From assembly GCA_963969595.1 (NCBI GenBank), contig OZ018417.1:15502501-15566500 (forward strand): 64,000 nucleotides of DNA, read 5' to 3'. The translations under genes were made by a program, and so were the position numbers. Shown piece by piece: positions 35,102 through 47,855 of the stretch. Numbering within the stretch: position 1 is the first letter of the stretch; each line of letters starts with the position of its first letter. The notes under the pieces were generated by a model, which saw nothing but the letters and a program-made list of their open reading frames with translations, did no database searches and was not told the DNA's origin. The DNA comes from Neckera pumila. Its lineage: Eukaryota; Streptophyta; Bryopsida; Hypnales; Neckeraceae.

Positions 35102-37569
35102 GATGTTTTCACTACTTTTTTCTTACAAACACATTCAAAGAACCCTCTAAAAAATTGGATGAAAAGTTGTATTCTTTGAGTTGAAATTATCTGAATAGAA
35201 TTTTGTGACATCATTTACATTAAAGCTTTGAGACTTTGTACTTCATTACACATTCATTTTGCAGACTTCATGTGTACTTATAATTTTAATCACATATACA
35301 ATAGATGTTGTATACATACAAATCTTTGGAGAAAAAACAACTTTACTTGCGATACTTATACAATCTAAGCTCTATCCATTTTATTCATCCAACTATACAT
35401 ATTGAGTGGACTTCTAAGTTTTATGTATACTATATTTTTTTGTTTTGAATGATTTAATTTATATTAAAGTTATTATTACAATAAAAATTTAACGGAGACA
35501 AAATGGGCATTTGTATGATATATTCCTAGACTAAATAAATCTAAAATGTAAAGCAAATATTATTTTGTTAGCTTTATAATCAAATCACATATCCCCGCAA
35601 CACTAGGGTTGCTATAGATGTTTTAGTACCCTCAAAATTTTAATTTTTGAAGGTAAGATTGTAAAAAGGTGCCTTTAATATAAGAGAAAAGTCTTTTGAG
35701 GTAGAATTATGCAATTGAAGTTTATCATTGCTTTTAACCTTTGAAGCATAAGACATTGACTTTCAAGAATAATCATTATTTTTATTTAATAAATAAATAA
35801 AATAAATCTCCAAGATTTTGAAAAAGATTACAAATTTTAATCATTCAAAAATTGGTTAAATTATAGTTGCATATAAGCCTTCAATCACTAGTCTAACCAT
35901 GGTATTTTTTGTACCATATAAAACTTCAAGAAAATGTTGTGTATTTGAGTTTTTTAAGCAGTGATGGAGAAAATATTGAGTTCAAAGGATTTTCATCAAA
36001 TAGGACAAAAGTAATAATCTTAGCCCCCTAGATGGATTTGGCATAAGTTACCACTAAATCAATTATTTTGCATTATTAAGTATAATCAAATGACTTGAGA
36101 AGTTTTCATTTTTTTGAACCAGATTATAATGATCATTTTTTCTTTTTTCATTCATTTTTATGGTGCAAATCCAATAAATATTGAAAAATTATAAGATTTT
36201 TGTGGAAAAACATAGGAACATACGTAACTAAACTAGTTTAAATCCTTTGAGGAAATATTTGATTTTATACTCATAAATACATATTTGCAATTGAACTTTT
36301 TTTCATTTTAAAGTTCCCCGCTTATTGGTTATTAGTGATATTTGTATGGATGTGATAGTTTTGATCATTCTTTAATTACTTGATACGATTGTACTAAAAC
36401 AATTGTTAAGTTTATAATTATACCAAAACAACATTCATTCAATATTGTGAGTACATAATTATTGAATACATTAATATTTTTAAAATTTTTAGTTTTGAAA
36501 CAAGTGTCATTTTAATATGTTGTTCATATGACAATTGTACAAATCTAAAAAATACATTGAAATGATATAACTGTAGTACAAATTTGAGTGTTAGTTTGGC
36601 ACTAACATGATGAGTACTTATGCTATCAATTAAGTGGAAAATACTACCACTATTGATAATTAGAAAGTGGGGACTTTTGTGATGTTCATCATGTGATGTT
36701 TGTGTTCTCGTCTAAAATGTGAATATAAAGCAATTAGTTTTTTCTATTTTTAATACGATTTTGTAATATGATATTTTTTACACTAGGTTTTGGATACATA
36801 AATCTTTAATAAAAGGATTTAAAATGAAATTTAACCTTTAGAAAGGTTTACAAATGATATACTCTAACAATTTAGCTTAGAGATGTTCTAGCTCAATCCA
36901 TGAAAAAATTGAAAGAAAAAAGTTTAAACATTATTTAGAAAGAAGTTGTTTTAAAGTTTTTTGTAGATCCAAATAACCAAATAACTTTAGGTTTAACTTG
37001 ATTGTAGTTGTGGCAACAAGATGTACTATCAAAAAAATAAAATTCAATAATAAATAAATAATCAAATAAAAAAAACAAAAAATAAATAAACAAATAAATA
37101 CAATTTAAATTCCATTTGCATTGCAAAGGACTCTAGATGAATATTAAGGCCTCAAGAGTGTTATTCTAGTGAAGAACTAACGGGACATGAAACATGAGAC
37201 AATATAAGGTGGAGACAATCAAAAGTGCTTGTCCCTTTAGAACTTGTTCCAAAAACCAATGGCCTTGTAGAGGTTCCAGTACCCATCCAATGCATATTGC
37301 AACCACATCCCAAAGTTGTTATGATGTGATTTCAACACCATATTCATGTGGTTTTGATATCAAGTCTAATAAGCAATATAAATTACATTGTAAATACATT
37401 GACTCAATTTCTAAATAACTTTAGATTGGTAAGTAAATTTCAATGATTTTCAATGTTCAAATATCCCAGTGATGTGAATGCATCATAAAGTGTCTCTACA
37501 ATCTAATCTTTATATCATTATCAAACAATGTACTAGGTTCCCAAACAATGAATGAAAGCCAGATGGAAA
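35102..37569. other. Long AT-rich spacer
   Basis: No gene, no TTAA element and no delimitable repeat, apart from an AAATAA-rich low-complexity run at 37,033-37,102. Confidence 0.5.
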
Positions 37570-37815
37570 TTAGGCCACCTCATCCTTTAGGGGAACATCG
37601 TTTTCAAGGTACGTAAACTTAGTTCTCATTATTGTGCCCCTCTATGCTAAGCCGCCATCTCATCCTTTGAGAGAACATTGTTTCCTAGGTGGGTACACTT
37701 GGACATCATCAATGTGACCCTTTTTTTAATTAGTGCCACATTAGTCTTTGAGACAGCATTGTTTCCTAAGTAGGTACACTTGGACATCATCAATGTGACC
37801 CTCTTTTTAATTACA
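37570..37815. repeat. Tandem repeat, three units of about 80 bp
   Basis: A unit with CATCCTTTGAGAGAACATTG and GGTACACTTGGACATCATC starts near 37,573, 37,651 and 37,734; the second and third are nearly identical. Confidence 0.7.
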
Positions 37816-38249
37816 TTATGGGATATTGTTGACACTTGTTGCATTGTCATTGATTACAATACACTTATGTTACATTCAAACAACTTAATCTATAATATGA
37901 TTGACTCCATGGTAGTTCAATTAAGGGACTTAAAGTGTAAGACACGCATACCCATTATGGGCTTTCTTCTCAATTGCATCCCTATCTATATTTATTCAAC
38001 ATTTAAAGGACTGAAATATTAGACAAATATAGATAGGAATGTGATACAAAAATGGTCTTTGATGGGAATGCCTACCTTATTTGGGCTCTCTTTAAGTGAA
38101 ATGGTACCCTTCTACAACCGATGAATAATGTTAAGGTAGACATATTCCTAACTGTTTCCTTATTTACATTAGTTCAACATTTGAAGATTTAAAATGTAAG
38201 ACAAATGTCAATAAGAATGCAATTGATCCATAATGGGTATGAATACCTT

Positions 38250-38540
38250 TTGTAATTATTTACAACCCAATGTAAGGTAGAGCCACCCATTCTTGACCAA
38301 TGACCCATTCCCGACCTATAGGTGCACGTATTTTTTACCAAGCTTATAATGTTTTTTTTTTCCTTTTCAAAGTTGGAACTAATAAACACATGAGACATGT
38401 CCCAAGTTGTGAGAAAGAAAGTATGAATAATGATTAGGAAAAAAGTTCTTGAATGATCGGAATAGGAAGAGTCTAGAAGTTGGCCATGGGTTTGGAGCAC
38501 TTTTTGCCTTCTAAAATTTATAGTAATTTGAATTCAAGCA
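38250..38540 (+). repeat. Dispersed repeat E, copy 2
   Basis: Counterpart of 28,630-28,990 in the same orientation. An AACATTTAAAGGACTGAAAT-type block upstream (37,997 and 38,170) is also duplicated. Confidence 0.55.
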
Positions 38541-38939
38541 ATAAAATTACCAATTTTTTTGCAATCCTTGTCATTTCTATCGATGTACCTCTGAAAAATA
38601 TTTGTTTTGCCTTTGCAATTCCAGATCATGTTGGAATTCTTTATTCGATTGGTTATGGGTGGCTCTACTTTAGTACTCTAATAATGAAAGTTTAGTGTTT
38701 CCATAATAACACGTTTGAAAATGCTTTAAATTTTGACTCTTGATATGGATTTATACTATGAGCATAGATATCAATACTATATTCAAAGTGGGGATCTCAT
38801 TAAACATAGATGGTACAAATATTCATCAAGACTAAAAACTTATAGATCAATTAGTGCGATTAACATTAAATTCCATTATTAGTGTCCTGAAGGAGCGTCA
38901 GTTATAACTTATTACCTCTGAAACTTTTACATCTACTAT

Positions 38940-40739
38940 CATCCCCAAAGAATGAAAAACCCACGAATGACTGAAAACCGGATGAATCTCGTCCGTCCCC
39001 GGCAGCCCAAAAGAATTCGGTTGGCAGCATCGTGTACTCTCCAGACAATAACACCCCTGGAATGCCACCGTGCTCTATTCATCCACAACATTCATCCCCA
39101 TTATTCATCCCCATTATTCATCCATCCGCCCCGCCTGTTCCGCCTGGCTCGCCGTCGGCTTCTCCTCAACGGCCTCCCAAGGCCACGCACACACGCCCAC
39201 ACCAAAAACACGCACACTAACTTCCAGCCAGCGCGCCTCCCTCCTGAATCCCCTCCCCCTTGCAGACAACCATCTCACTTCACAATTTACACTTTCCTGC
39301 ATCCCCAGTCGTGACATGCGGAGCCGATCGTTGGAGCCTCTTCTCGCCATTGCCAGTAGTGCCAATCCAAGCTCACAAGCTCACACAACAAGCTCACACA
39401 ACAAGCTCACGAAGCTTGGCTTGAGTAGTGAGTGCCGTTGGTGCACCTTCGTGCGCGCTTTCGCTCCTGCACTTGTGCACTGAAGGCTTGCTTGGTTGGG
39501 TTGCTGTAGAGGATTGTGGATCGGAGAGGCGATGAGCAGAAAGAGGTAGGTTTTGTTGGTGTACTGTACAGTGACGGGTTCGTGATTCGCGCGGAGTGTG
39601 TTCGGTGATTCCAGTTGTGAGTTTGGGTGTTCAATGTGGAGATGGGTTTCGCTGATGAGTTTGAAGAGGAGGGTTTTGTTTTGTTGTAGTGTGGGAGTTC
39701 AGGAAGGGAGGGGAGATTTGGTTTGCAGATCCGTTGAGTTGCTGTGAGGATGGAGGAGAGGCGCGTGAGAGGGTGTTTTGGTGTTGAGGGAGACGTGTTT
39801 GTGGTCGGCTTGGTAATGGGCAATCCGTTTTTGTGAGGAGATTGTGGGAATCGGAAGGGGAGGGTGGTTGGTAGCGCTGATCTCGTGGAATAGGGGATTT
39901 TCGATTTTCAGGAATATTTATAGTTCCGAGAGGTCACCGATTATGTTACTGTTGGTGCTTGATGTCGTATTGGGTGGATTTGAGTGACTTGTTATTGCTT
40001 GCATTGAGGTTGTAGCGGTTCGAGCTTTAGTTGTGATCACAGCATTTCGTAACAGGGAGAGTGTAGTTCCTGTTTCACACTGGTACTTGCGGGTTTAGGT
40101 GGTCGGTAGTGTGATGGTATTCTGGAAGTGTTAAGCTGAAATGTCATCTGTCAGGGTAATACTAAGCCACAACTACATTGCAAAGCCTTCAATCAGCTCC
40201 CTCGAAGTGTGGTTTCAATATGAACCAAGGGTCAGGAAAGGTGAACGTCATCAGAAGTAGAGGAGTGTCCTGAAGGGTGGGTGTAAGAGAAAGTGAAGAG
40301 ACGGTGTATTCAGAGCACTTAGCAACTTAATCACTTGTAGACACCATTTTCTGAAGGATAGTTTGGAATGTTTTGCAGGTATCCAAGTTCTAGTAAAGGG
40401 CTGTAGCTGCAATCGTCTCGCGAGGACAGGACGCAGGAATAGGCAACTGTATCCAAGAGGGTTCTGGTATAGAATAAGAGCACATTATTTGAGAGCGAAC
40501 TTGGGCTCAGGTGCCAATTTGCCCTGAAGTTGTGTGTTCGACAGGACAAAGCTGCAAACTGGGATTAACGAAACATGGAAGGCGATTTCAGGAATACTAC
40601 TATTCTCTTCCCGTGGTTTCGGAGTAGTCCATCCAGTTGGAGCTGATATTGTGGCGGCAGATGGTCGAAATTCATTTCTGGACTGTCGGTGTAGAGCTCC
40701 TGGGAGTAAAGTGCAAATGAGTTACTGGAGTGCTTAGCT
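38940..40739 (+). promoter_or_regulatory. Promoter and long 5' leader of the kinase gene (inferred)
   Basis: Base composition changes sharply at about 38,950 from AT-rich repeats to a C-rich stretch (38,980-39,300) and then a T/G-rich stretch (39,540-39,900). The second looks like a plant leader intron: a possible donor (AAAGAG then GTAGG) lies near 39,545 and possible acceptors (TTTTGCAG) near 40,378 or closer to the start codon. No long conserved reading frame is seen. Short tandem copies of ATTCATCCCC (39,087-39,125) and of a CACACAACAAGCT unit (39,370-39,415) lie in the leader. No TATA box was assigned. Confidence 0.45.
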
Positions 40740-43040
40740 ATGGGGTATTTGTCCTGTCGAACTGATGCTGCCCTTGGGACATGCGAAACTGCACATCAGA
40801 AGCAGAAGAGGCAGAAGCAACGACCTGTGAATCCGCAGGTCTTTTCGTTCTCTGTGAGTGTCCTACTGTTCTCCTCCGTTCACAGAGCTTTTTCTCTTTT
40901 GTCTGAACTTTCGATTCTCTTCACACATATGTCACTGGGGTACTCCCTTGTTGAATAACTCCCTTGTTGAATGAGGCAAATTAACGGTCCATCATTTAGG
41001 TGTAGTCTATTCCCTCATCAGCTGGCCCCTCTCATACATCCTGTTTCATCAATATGAATGTGATTATAGGGGATTATTGTACCCACGTTTCGTCAAACTA
41101 TTTTAAAAAGTTCACGCTTTCTCTCTCCTGGCATCTGCATACCGTGTCTTAAAGCTGCGTGTGTGAAGTGCTGCCAATCGGATAGCTTTCTAATCTTGGT
41201 TTGCCTCACATTGCAGGAACTTCGACTTGCAACAGGAGACTTTTCGGAGGATAGCATTCTTGGCAAAGGTAGTCATAGTCAAGTCTACAAGGGTGTGCTC
41301 AAAGATGGAATGCAAGTAGCGGTGAAGAGAGCAACTTACGCGCGGCAGCTCCTTCAGGATGAAACCTCCTTCGACAATGAACTCGAAATCCTGTCCAAGA
41401 TTTGGAGCGAACGGCTGGTCAACTTATTGGGGTACACTCGTGAGGAGGACGAGAAGCTTCTAGTGGTAGAGTACATGCCCAACGGCACGCTTCATGAGAA
41501 TCTGCATGACAACTTCTCCCCTTTGAGCTGGGTGATGCGCATCCACTTGGCTCTGCAAATAGCCAAAGGAATACTCGCTCTCCATTCAGCCTCTCCTCCC
41601 ATCATCCACAGGGACATCAAATCCTCCAATGTGTTAATTGACGAGAATTGGAATGCCAAGCTTGGCGACTTCGGTTTAGCTTTGAGAGGCCACATCGAGG
41701 ATATGCTAAAAACCTCCACTCCACCAGCTGGTACCATGGGGTACCTGGATCCTGAGTATGAGACGCCTTCGGATTTGAGCACCAAGACGGATGTATTCAG
41801 TTTTGGAATTTTGCTGCTGGAAATGATTAGTGGCCGAAATGCAATTGACTTGGCGTATGAACCTCCCAGCATTCTCGACTGGGCTCTTCCGCTCATCAAT
41901 CAGGGGAAACTCAACGAGCTTCTGGACAAGAAGATCCCCTTACCTGGGAATTTTAAGCCTCTCAAACAGATGATCAACTTGGCCATCAAGTGCGTCCGAA
42001 CGTCACGCTACCGGCGTCCTTCCATGTTACAAGTTGTGGATGATTTGAAGGACAGTTACAGGAAAGTTTCTATGTCATCACTGGACAATATCACCAGAGT
42101 GGTCCGAAGGAACGTGAATGCACAGCGGCCATGGCCTGCAGGCTCGTCTGCCCGAAGAGCCAAAGTGTCTTCATACCCGCACCACAAGAGGTTGTTGTCT
42201 CAGGTTTCAAGATTATCAGGGAGGGAGGACAGGGTCGCCAACTCCGAACAGGACTCTGGTGCTGCACAAAGCTCTGCTGATGGCTTGGTTGACGAGATTA
42301 CCCAGGAGCCAAGTGTGTCAACTGCTCTTGCAACGGACTGTAGTGAAGTGGAGTCCGAGACAGCCTTGGAGGATTTCATGTCCGCAAGCGCATCCTTTAG
42401 GTCCAGCAGTGCAAGTGCTTCCATCGACTTAGATGATGAGATGTGCGAGTATGACGCAGTCTCCAGTGCCAACTGGTTGAAGCCACACCACACAAAGCCG
42501 AGATCAAGAGTAGGTGCTGTTTCAAAGAAGCCACCAATACCACTGTCTCCCTGCATCAGTCCAGGAGTTTCGAAAGAGCTTGGGCTTACCATAGAGCCTA
42601 GTGACAGTATTGTAGGAGAGGCCGTGGAGGATTATGCCACAGCGGAGTTAAGCGGAGCCCCCTTGTGTGAAATCCCACAGGTGCAGGATTTGATAATCTC
42701 CCAATACGACTTGGTTGAGCATCCTGTGAGTCGGTGTTCTTCTCGTGGCAGTGGCTCGGTTCGGTCCAACACTGCTTGCGCTTTGAAGCTTCTGGAGCTC
42801 CAGGAGTCTCAGCTGAAGGCCATGAATGAGGTGTTCAGGACAGGGACTAGTTTAGATAGAGATCTTAGCCGATCAGAGAATACAATTGAAGCCGATATCT
42901 GCAGTCTTCCAAACGAGGACACCGGATCGGCTCGCAAGACTGCTTATGTGGCTATCAAGACGTTGGCAACCACTTGTCTTGGAGCTGCCATGCGACCCTG
43001 CTCTCGTCTGAAAGAAGACGACGAACTTACCATCTTGTAG
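40740..43040 (+). CDS. Receptor-like cytoplasmic serine/threonine kinase, two coding exons
   Basis: The exons are 40740-40853 and 41217-43040, joined GTGAGT...TTGCAG in phase 0; they encode 645 residues. The protein starts MGYLSC, a fit to N-myristoylation (Gly2) plus palmitoylation (Cys6), so plasma-membrane attachment without a receptor domain is likely. The kinase domain (about 39-320) is complete: glycine loop GKGSHSQVYKG at 54-64, Lys75, HRDIKSSN at 169-176, DFG at 189-191 and DPE at 216-218. The splice rebuilds the common entry motif FSFSELRLATGDFS, which decides the exon structure; a start at 41163 inside the intron would lose it. The nearest family I recognise is the CRINKLY4-related cytoplasmic kinases such as Arabidopsis At3g51990 (known from memory). 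The tail after residue 320 is about 325 residues, rich in Ser and acidic residues, and unusually long for that group. Its substrate is unknown. Confidence 0.93.
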
Positions 43041-44164
43041 GTGCTTAGGAAAATTGCTGTAGAGAAAAAATAGGTGAGGAAATCGATCATCTGTTCGATG
43101 CTGCTGACAGGTTTTGGAGCAAATGAGACAGACTTGCATGGTCCCTCTATGGTTCTTGTAAATTCAATTGAATGGCTGTCAGAGAATCTGAGAGCTAATT
43201 TAGAGTCCATCAGTTTTGGACGACTCTCTTGTATGGGGCTTGAAGTGTCCTGGAATGAAGTTTTAATGTTTTATTTTCCAGTATTCCAATGATTGTAGCC
43301 AGGCTTAGTTGTGCAATGGTGGAGGTTGTGTTGAGCTTATATTTTTATGTACAATTACACTGTCGTTTGGTCACATTCTCTTGCATTGAGTTTTGCACTG
43401 TGGTAGTCATAGTGAATGCTTACTACTTCGGGAGATGGAGTGTGAAAGGTTCGGGAGAGGGTTGTCTTTTTAAGTGGGCAACTCAGAATGGTTGATCACA
43501 AATATGATTTTGTTCAGAACTTCAGATTGCGATGAAGTTGGTTTTGACAGAAATGTAGTGACACCTTAAATAGCCAGAACACGCTATTGGGTGCCTTTTG
43601 TGTGGACACTACTACTTTGTGATTCTGTTAAACTAGATAAATAAATTGTGGCAAAAGGTGTTGCAACAGAATCAAAAAATTGTTTTGCTCACAAAGTATG
43701 TTATAAATTTTCAAGGTTACTCAAAGTGGCCTGCATAATGAATCGTAGACTTAATGGGACAAGAAGAAGTTTGGAACCCTCAATCAACAAAATGAGATGC
43801 TTCACTAGTTGATAAACAATAGTAATGCAAGCACTTATGAATAGCCATTTGGCTCCCTATATAAGATTGGTGATGTGCTTTGAAGTGGTTTAAGGTGCGA
43901 CCATTATTGGATTTTGATTGTATTTTGACCCTTCATAGCGGTACTTTGGTAGCATGTGAAGAATATGCAATTTGCCTCTTTACAACAAGATTTGTTAGCA
44001 TTAAAAAAGAAATTTTGGACTTGAAGTGATAGGCTTGTGTTGAAGACTTTCTCAATTGCTTTTATTATAGGCTTTGTTCTCTACTTGCCACTTGGTGTTG
44101 CAAGGCGTATATTTGGTGGATGCTCTCATAAGAGCATGAATGACACTCTACGTTTGTGAGCAAG
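43041..44164 (+). other. 3' region of the kinase gene
   Basis: Contains the 3' untranslated region, perhaps to about 43,500, followed by sequence with no gene or repeat that I can identify. Confidence 0.5.
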
Positions 44165-45020
44165 TTTTTGACAAAAATCTGATGGGATTTGATGTTATCA
44201 GATTGTATTTGATGCAATTCCGTGTTTGCTTTGTGGATGCTTTTATAGCATAAAAGACACTCTACAAATTGTGAGCCACTTTTCTACAAAAATCTGATGG
44301 GATTCGATGTTATCATATTGGATATGATGCGATTGTTTGTATTATGCATTGCGACTTAAGTTTTACGCCAGATTGGATATGATGTGATTGTTTGTTATTA
44401 TGCATTGCGACTCAAGTTTACACAAAGATCTGATGGGATTCGATGTTATTATATTGGATATGATGCAATCGGTTGTTATTATGCATTGCAACTCAAGTTT
44501 ACGCAAAAATCTAATGGAATTCGATGTTATCAAATTGGATATGATGCGATCGGATGTTATTATGCATTGCTACTCAAGTTTACGCAAAAATCTGATGAGA
44601 TTCGATGTTATCATATTGGATATGATGTGATCATTTGTATTATGCATTACGACTCAAGTTTACGCAAAAATCTGATGGAATTCGATGTTATCAAATTGGA
44701 TATGATGCAATCGGATGTTATTATGCATTGCAATTCAAGTTAACGCAAAAATTTGATGGAGTTCGATGTATCAAATTGGATATGATGGGATCGGATGTTA
44801 TTATGCATTGCGACTCAAGTTTACGCAAAAATCTGATGAGATTCGATGTTATCATATTGGATATGATGTGATTGTTTGTATTATGCATTGCGACTCAAGT
44901 TTACGCAAAAATCTGATGGGATTCAAGGTTATCAGATTGGATATGATGCGATCGGATGTTATTATACATTGCGACTTAAGTTTACGCAAAATCTAATGGA
45001 ATTTGATGTTGCAAAAACTA
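44165..45020. repeat. 81-bp minisatellite, about nine units
   Basis: ATGCATTGCGACTCAAG recurs at about 44,344, 44,400, 44,481, 44,562, 44,642, 44,723, 44,803, 44,883 and 44,964, that is every 80-81 bp after the first. The unit also holds AAAATCTGATG and TTGGATATGATGCGATC. Because 81 is 27 codons, frames of up to 119 codons stay open, but they look incidental. Confidence 0.9.
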
Positions 45021-45986
45021 TGGAATCTGATGGAGTTTGATGCAATTTGATGGGCTTCAATGGTATATGATGTTAAATCGCAATCCGACAGGATCGTATT
45101 TTAAGGAGACAAAGCTTTTCAAAGAAGTTTCTTAATTTGTGTACCTTGGGACTACAGTCTAAAAGTGTTTGAATTGAATAGTCATTAATCAACAAGTGGT
45201 AGCTTGAGATTCAAAGCTTAGTAAATAGGGTTCATCAATAAGTATACTAATAGTTGATCTTTGTTTGGTTTTGACCTACAAAGTACTACGTAATATATTG
45301 TATACGAAATAGAATTATGGTATAGTGGTCAAGAACAATAATTATAAAAACACTCTAATTACCATATATAATCTCAATGGAGTCTATTTTTGTAGAAGTG
45401 ACAACTAAAGATTAGAAATTGAAAACTTTATTATATTGTATCTTGATTTTTTTTTTTGAGCATTATTATTACATTATTCTTTTCAATCAGTATTGAACAT
45501 GATTCAACAATTGAACTTATGACCAAAAATGGGAAAGTACAATTTTGAAAAGGAAATGACATCTATTGCAACTCCCTTAGTTTACAATAATATTTTTGAG
45601 CTATCCCTCTATTTGGAAGACTACTTTTTTGTAGGAAGAAAAGGGAGGGTGGTCTTTCTAGCAACCAAATTTTTTTTGGCAAATTTTCCCTACAATCATT
45701 CTTCATTTTTGGCACTTTTACAATCAAAAAAATGGATTGAAAAATCGATGAAATCACCAAATCCTTTTCAAAAAGAAATCAATTTGCCAACATTTGGATG
45801 GAAGTTATGGATAATAAATAACATATTAATATGTGGATGTATATGCACATACATGTTTTACTAAATTGCATACATTATAGGGTGCAACTTACACTATAAA
45901 CTCAAAAACAAAAAAACTCGTTGTCTCCTAGTAGTATGGAGATCAGTAAAAAAAATCCTTGATTAGGCATGCTATTCATAATATTA
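45021..45986. other. AT-rich spacer
   Basis: The 111-codon frame at 45,529-45,864 has no known motif and biased AT-driven composition; not called. Confidence 0.45.
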
Positions 45987-46910
45987 TTAACCCCTAAAAG
46001 CCCATTGTCTGTTTGGGGGACAAATGGGATTTTGGGCAGGTACCTACGGGTTGAATTTTTGTCATGATTTTCCGAAACTTTTTTTGAAGATAGAAAAACT
46101 GCTAAGCTTCGTGGGAATATTTTATTTTTTTACAATCCGTGCCTGGGAAAAAAAGTTATACCCAAATAAGCTCAAAATAGGGGACTAGGGGCAATAATTT
46201 TTTTTTGCTATTTTATTTTATTTTATTTCTAATTTATTTTTCTTATAGATTATATTTTTGTCTATTTGGAAAGCTTTGATTCATTTCATTTGGATTTTTA
46301 TGAGAAAGTTACGGACAATTTTGTTTTGGGGGCACTTAGAGCATCTTCCTAAGAAAAGTAATTTGTAGGATTCATTTCTAAATGCAATTTTAACAATTTT
46401 TCAAAAAAAAAGTTCCACAAGGTTAATTTTTTTGCTAGAACAATCTCACCATTGGGATGTGTGCTTTTTAATTAAATATAAAAGATATTGATGTTTTAGA
46501 TTTTCCTTCTATCTCGTACCTACTTCTACTCAACAATTCTCTTAGTAATGAAATGAAATTTTTTTGAATTTTTTTTCCCTAGATTCTCAACTCAATTTTT
46601 TTACTATAAATATTTAAATCTCAAAACTCTGCAGTGTAAAACATTTAAGTTAAAAATGTTCAAAGTCATAAAATCTAGTCCCACAATGTGTTAAAAAGTT
46701 TGTTTTTTCCACTTTAAACGCAAATATCTTGCGGTCTATGGGGTCAAAAATTCTAAAATTTTTTCCACACATTTTCATACTAGTTAGGTGTAGGATCCTA
46801 CAGTGAGATGCGCAAAAAAAACATTTTTCAGTTTTTTTACGCTTTGCTATAAAAATGGCAGATTTGGTTGTTTTTGGGCAGAAAAAAGGCCTTGGGCCTT
46901 TAGGGGCCCT
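45987..46910 (-). mobile_element. Family A TTAA element A11
   Basis: TTAACCCCTAAAAGCCC at the left; right end GGGCCTTTAGGGG followed by CCCTT, so the right TTAA has been lost. About 924 bp; closest to A8, without its insertion. Confidence 0.85.
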
Positions 46911-46935
46911 TTTGCTCCCCTCAAAAGTAGGGTCT

Positions 46936-47855
46936 TTAACCCCTAAAGGACCAGTTGTCCCCTTGGGTTTGGGCAAGTTCCTACTGTCTCAATTTTTAGT
47001 AATGTATTTTGGAATTTTTTGAGGTTGTATATTTTTGCAAGAGCTTTGTGAATATATAATTTTTATTTTCATTGATGCCCGGGAGCAAACGTTATGGTAC
47101 AATAAGTAAAAATGGAATTTGGCGAGCAGCCCCCAAAAAATCCCAAAAAGTCAAAATATTTTTTTTTTCAATTTTTTGACTCAAAGATTATATTTTTGTC
47201 TACATGTGAAGCTTTGTTTCATTCAATTTGGACTAATAATGAGAAAGTTATGGACAATCTTAGTTTCTCGGACAATCTAAGCATCTTCTTGAAAAAATAA
47301 CTTATAGAATTCATTTTGGAATGCAATTTTTAGAAATTTTCAAATTTTTTTGTTAGACAGGGTTATATTTTCTTGCTAGAACAATCTCGCTGTTGGAATT
47401 ATTGTGATTCAATTCCATCTAAAAGCTATTAACAATTTCGTTTTTTCTTCAATCTTGAACCCACCTCTACTTAACAATTGTTTAATGAGTGAAAATTAAT
47501 TTCTTTTTTTCCTAAATTTTTTTGGTAGATTCTCAACTCTACTACTTAGCTTAAATAAGTAGAAAATCAAAATCCATAGTACAAAAAATTTGAACTAACG
47601 ATTCAAAGCCAAAAAATCTAGTCAAGCAAGGTGGAAAAAAACTTATTTTCTTCACTTTAAATGCATATATCTTGCAATCTACATGGTCAAAGTTTCTGAA
47701 ATTTCTTCCACATATTCATATACTAGTCAAGTATAAGATCTTACATTTGGATATGCAAAAAAAATAAATTTGTTTAACTCTTTTCTCTTTGCAATAAAAA
47801 TGATAGTTTTGAGTTATTTATGGTAGGAAAATCACCTTGGTCCTTTAGGGGTTAA
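46936..47855 (-). mobile_element. Family A TTAA element A12
   Basis: TTAACCCCTAAAGGACC at the left and GGTCCTTTAGGGGTTAA at the right; 920 bp; same subfamily as A4 and A7. Confidence 0.9.

Noticed and set aside
39070..39483. 137-codon frame upstream of the kinase
   Set aside because: Low-complexity His/Pro/Ser-rich translation of a C-rich leader; overlapping frames on both strands are equally open.
41492..41899. Minus-strand frame opposite the kinase exon
   Set aside because: Shadow of the kinase coding sequence.
44384..44743. 119-codon frame in the 81-bp repeat array
   Set aside because: It is open because the repeat length is a multiple of three; overlapping frames are open for the same reason, and no start context or homology supports it.
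45529..45864. 111-codon plus-strand frame
   Set aside because: AT-driven composition, no motif, no splice context and no supporting neighbour.
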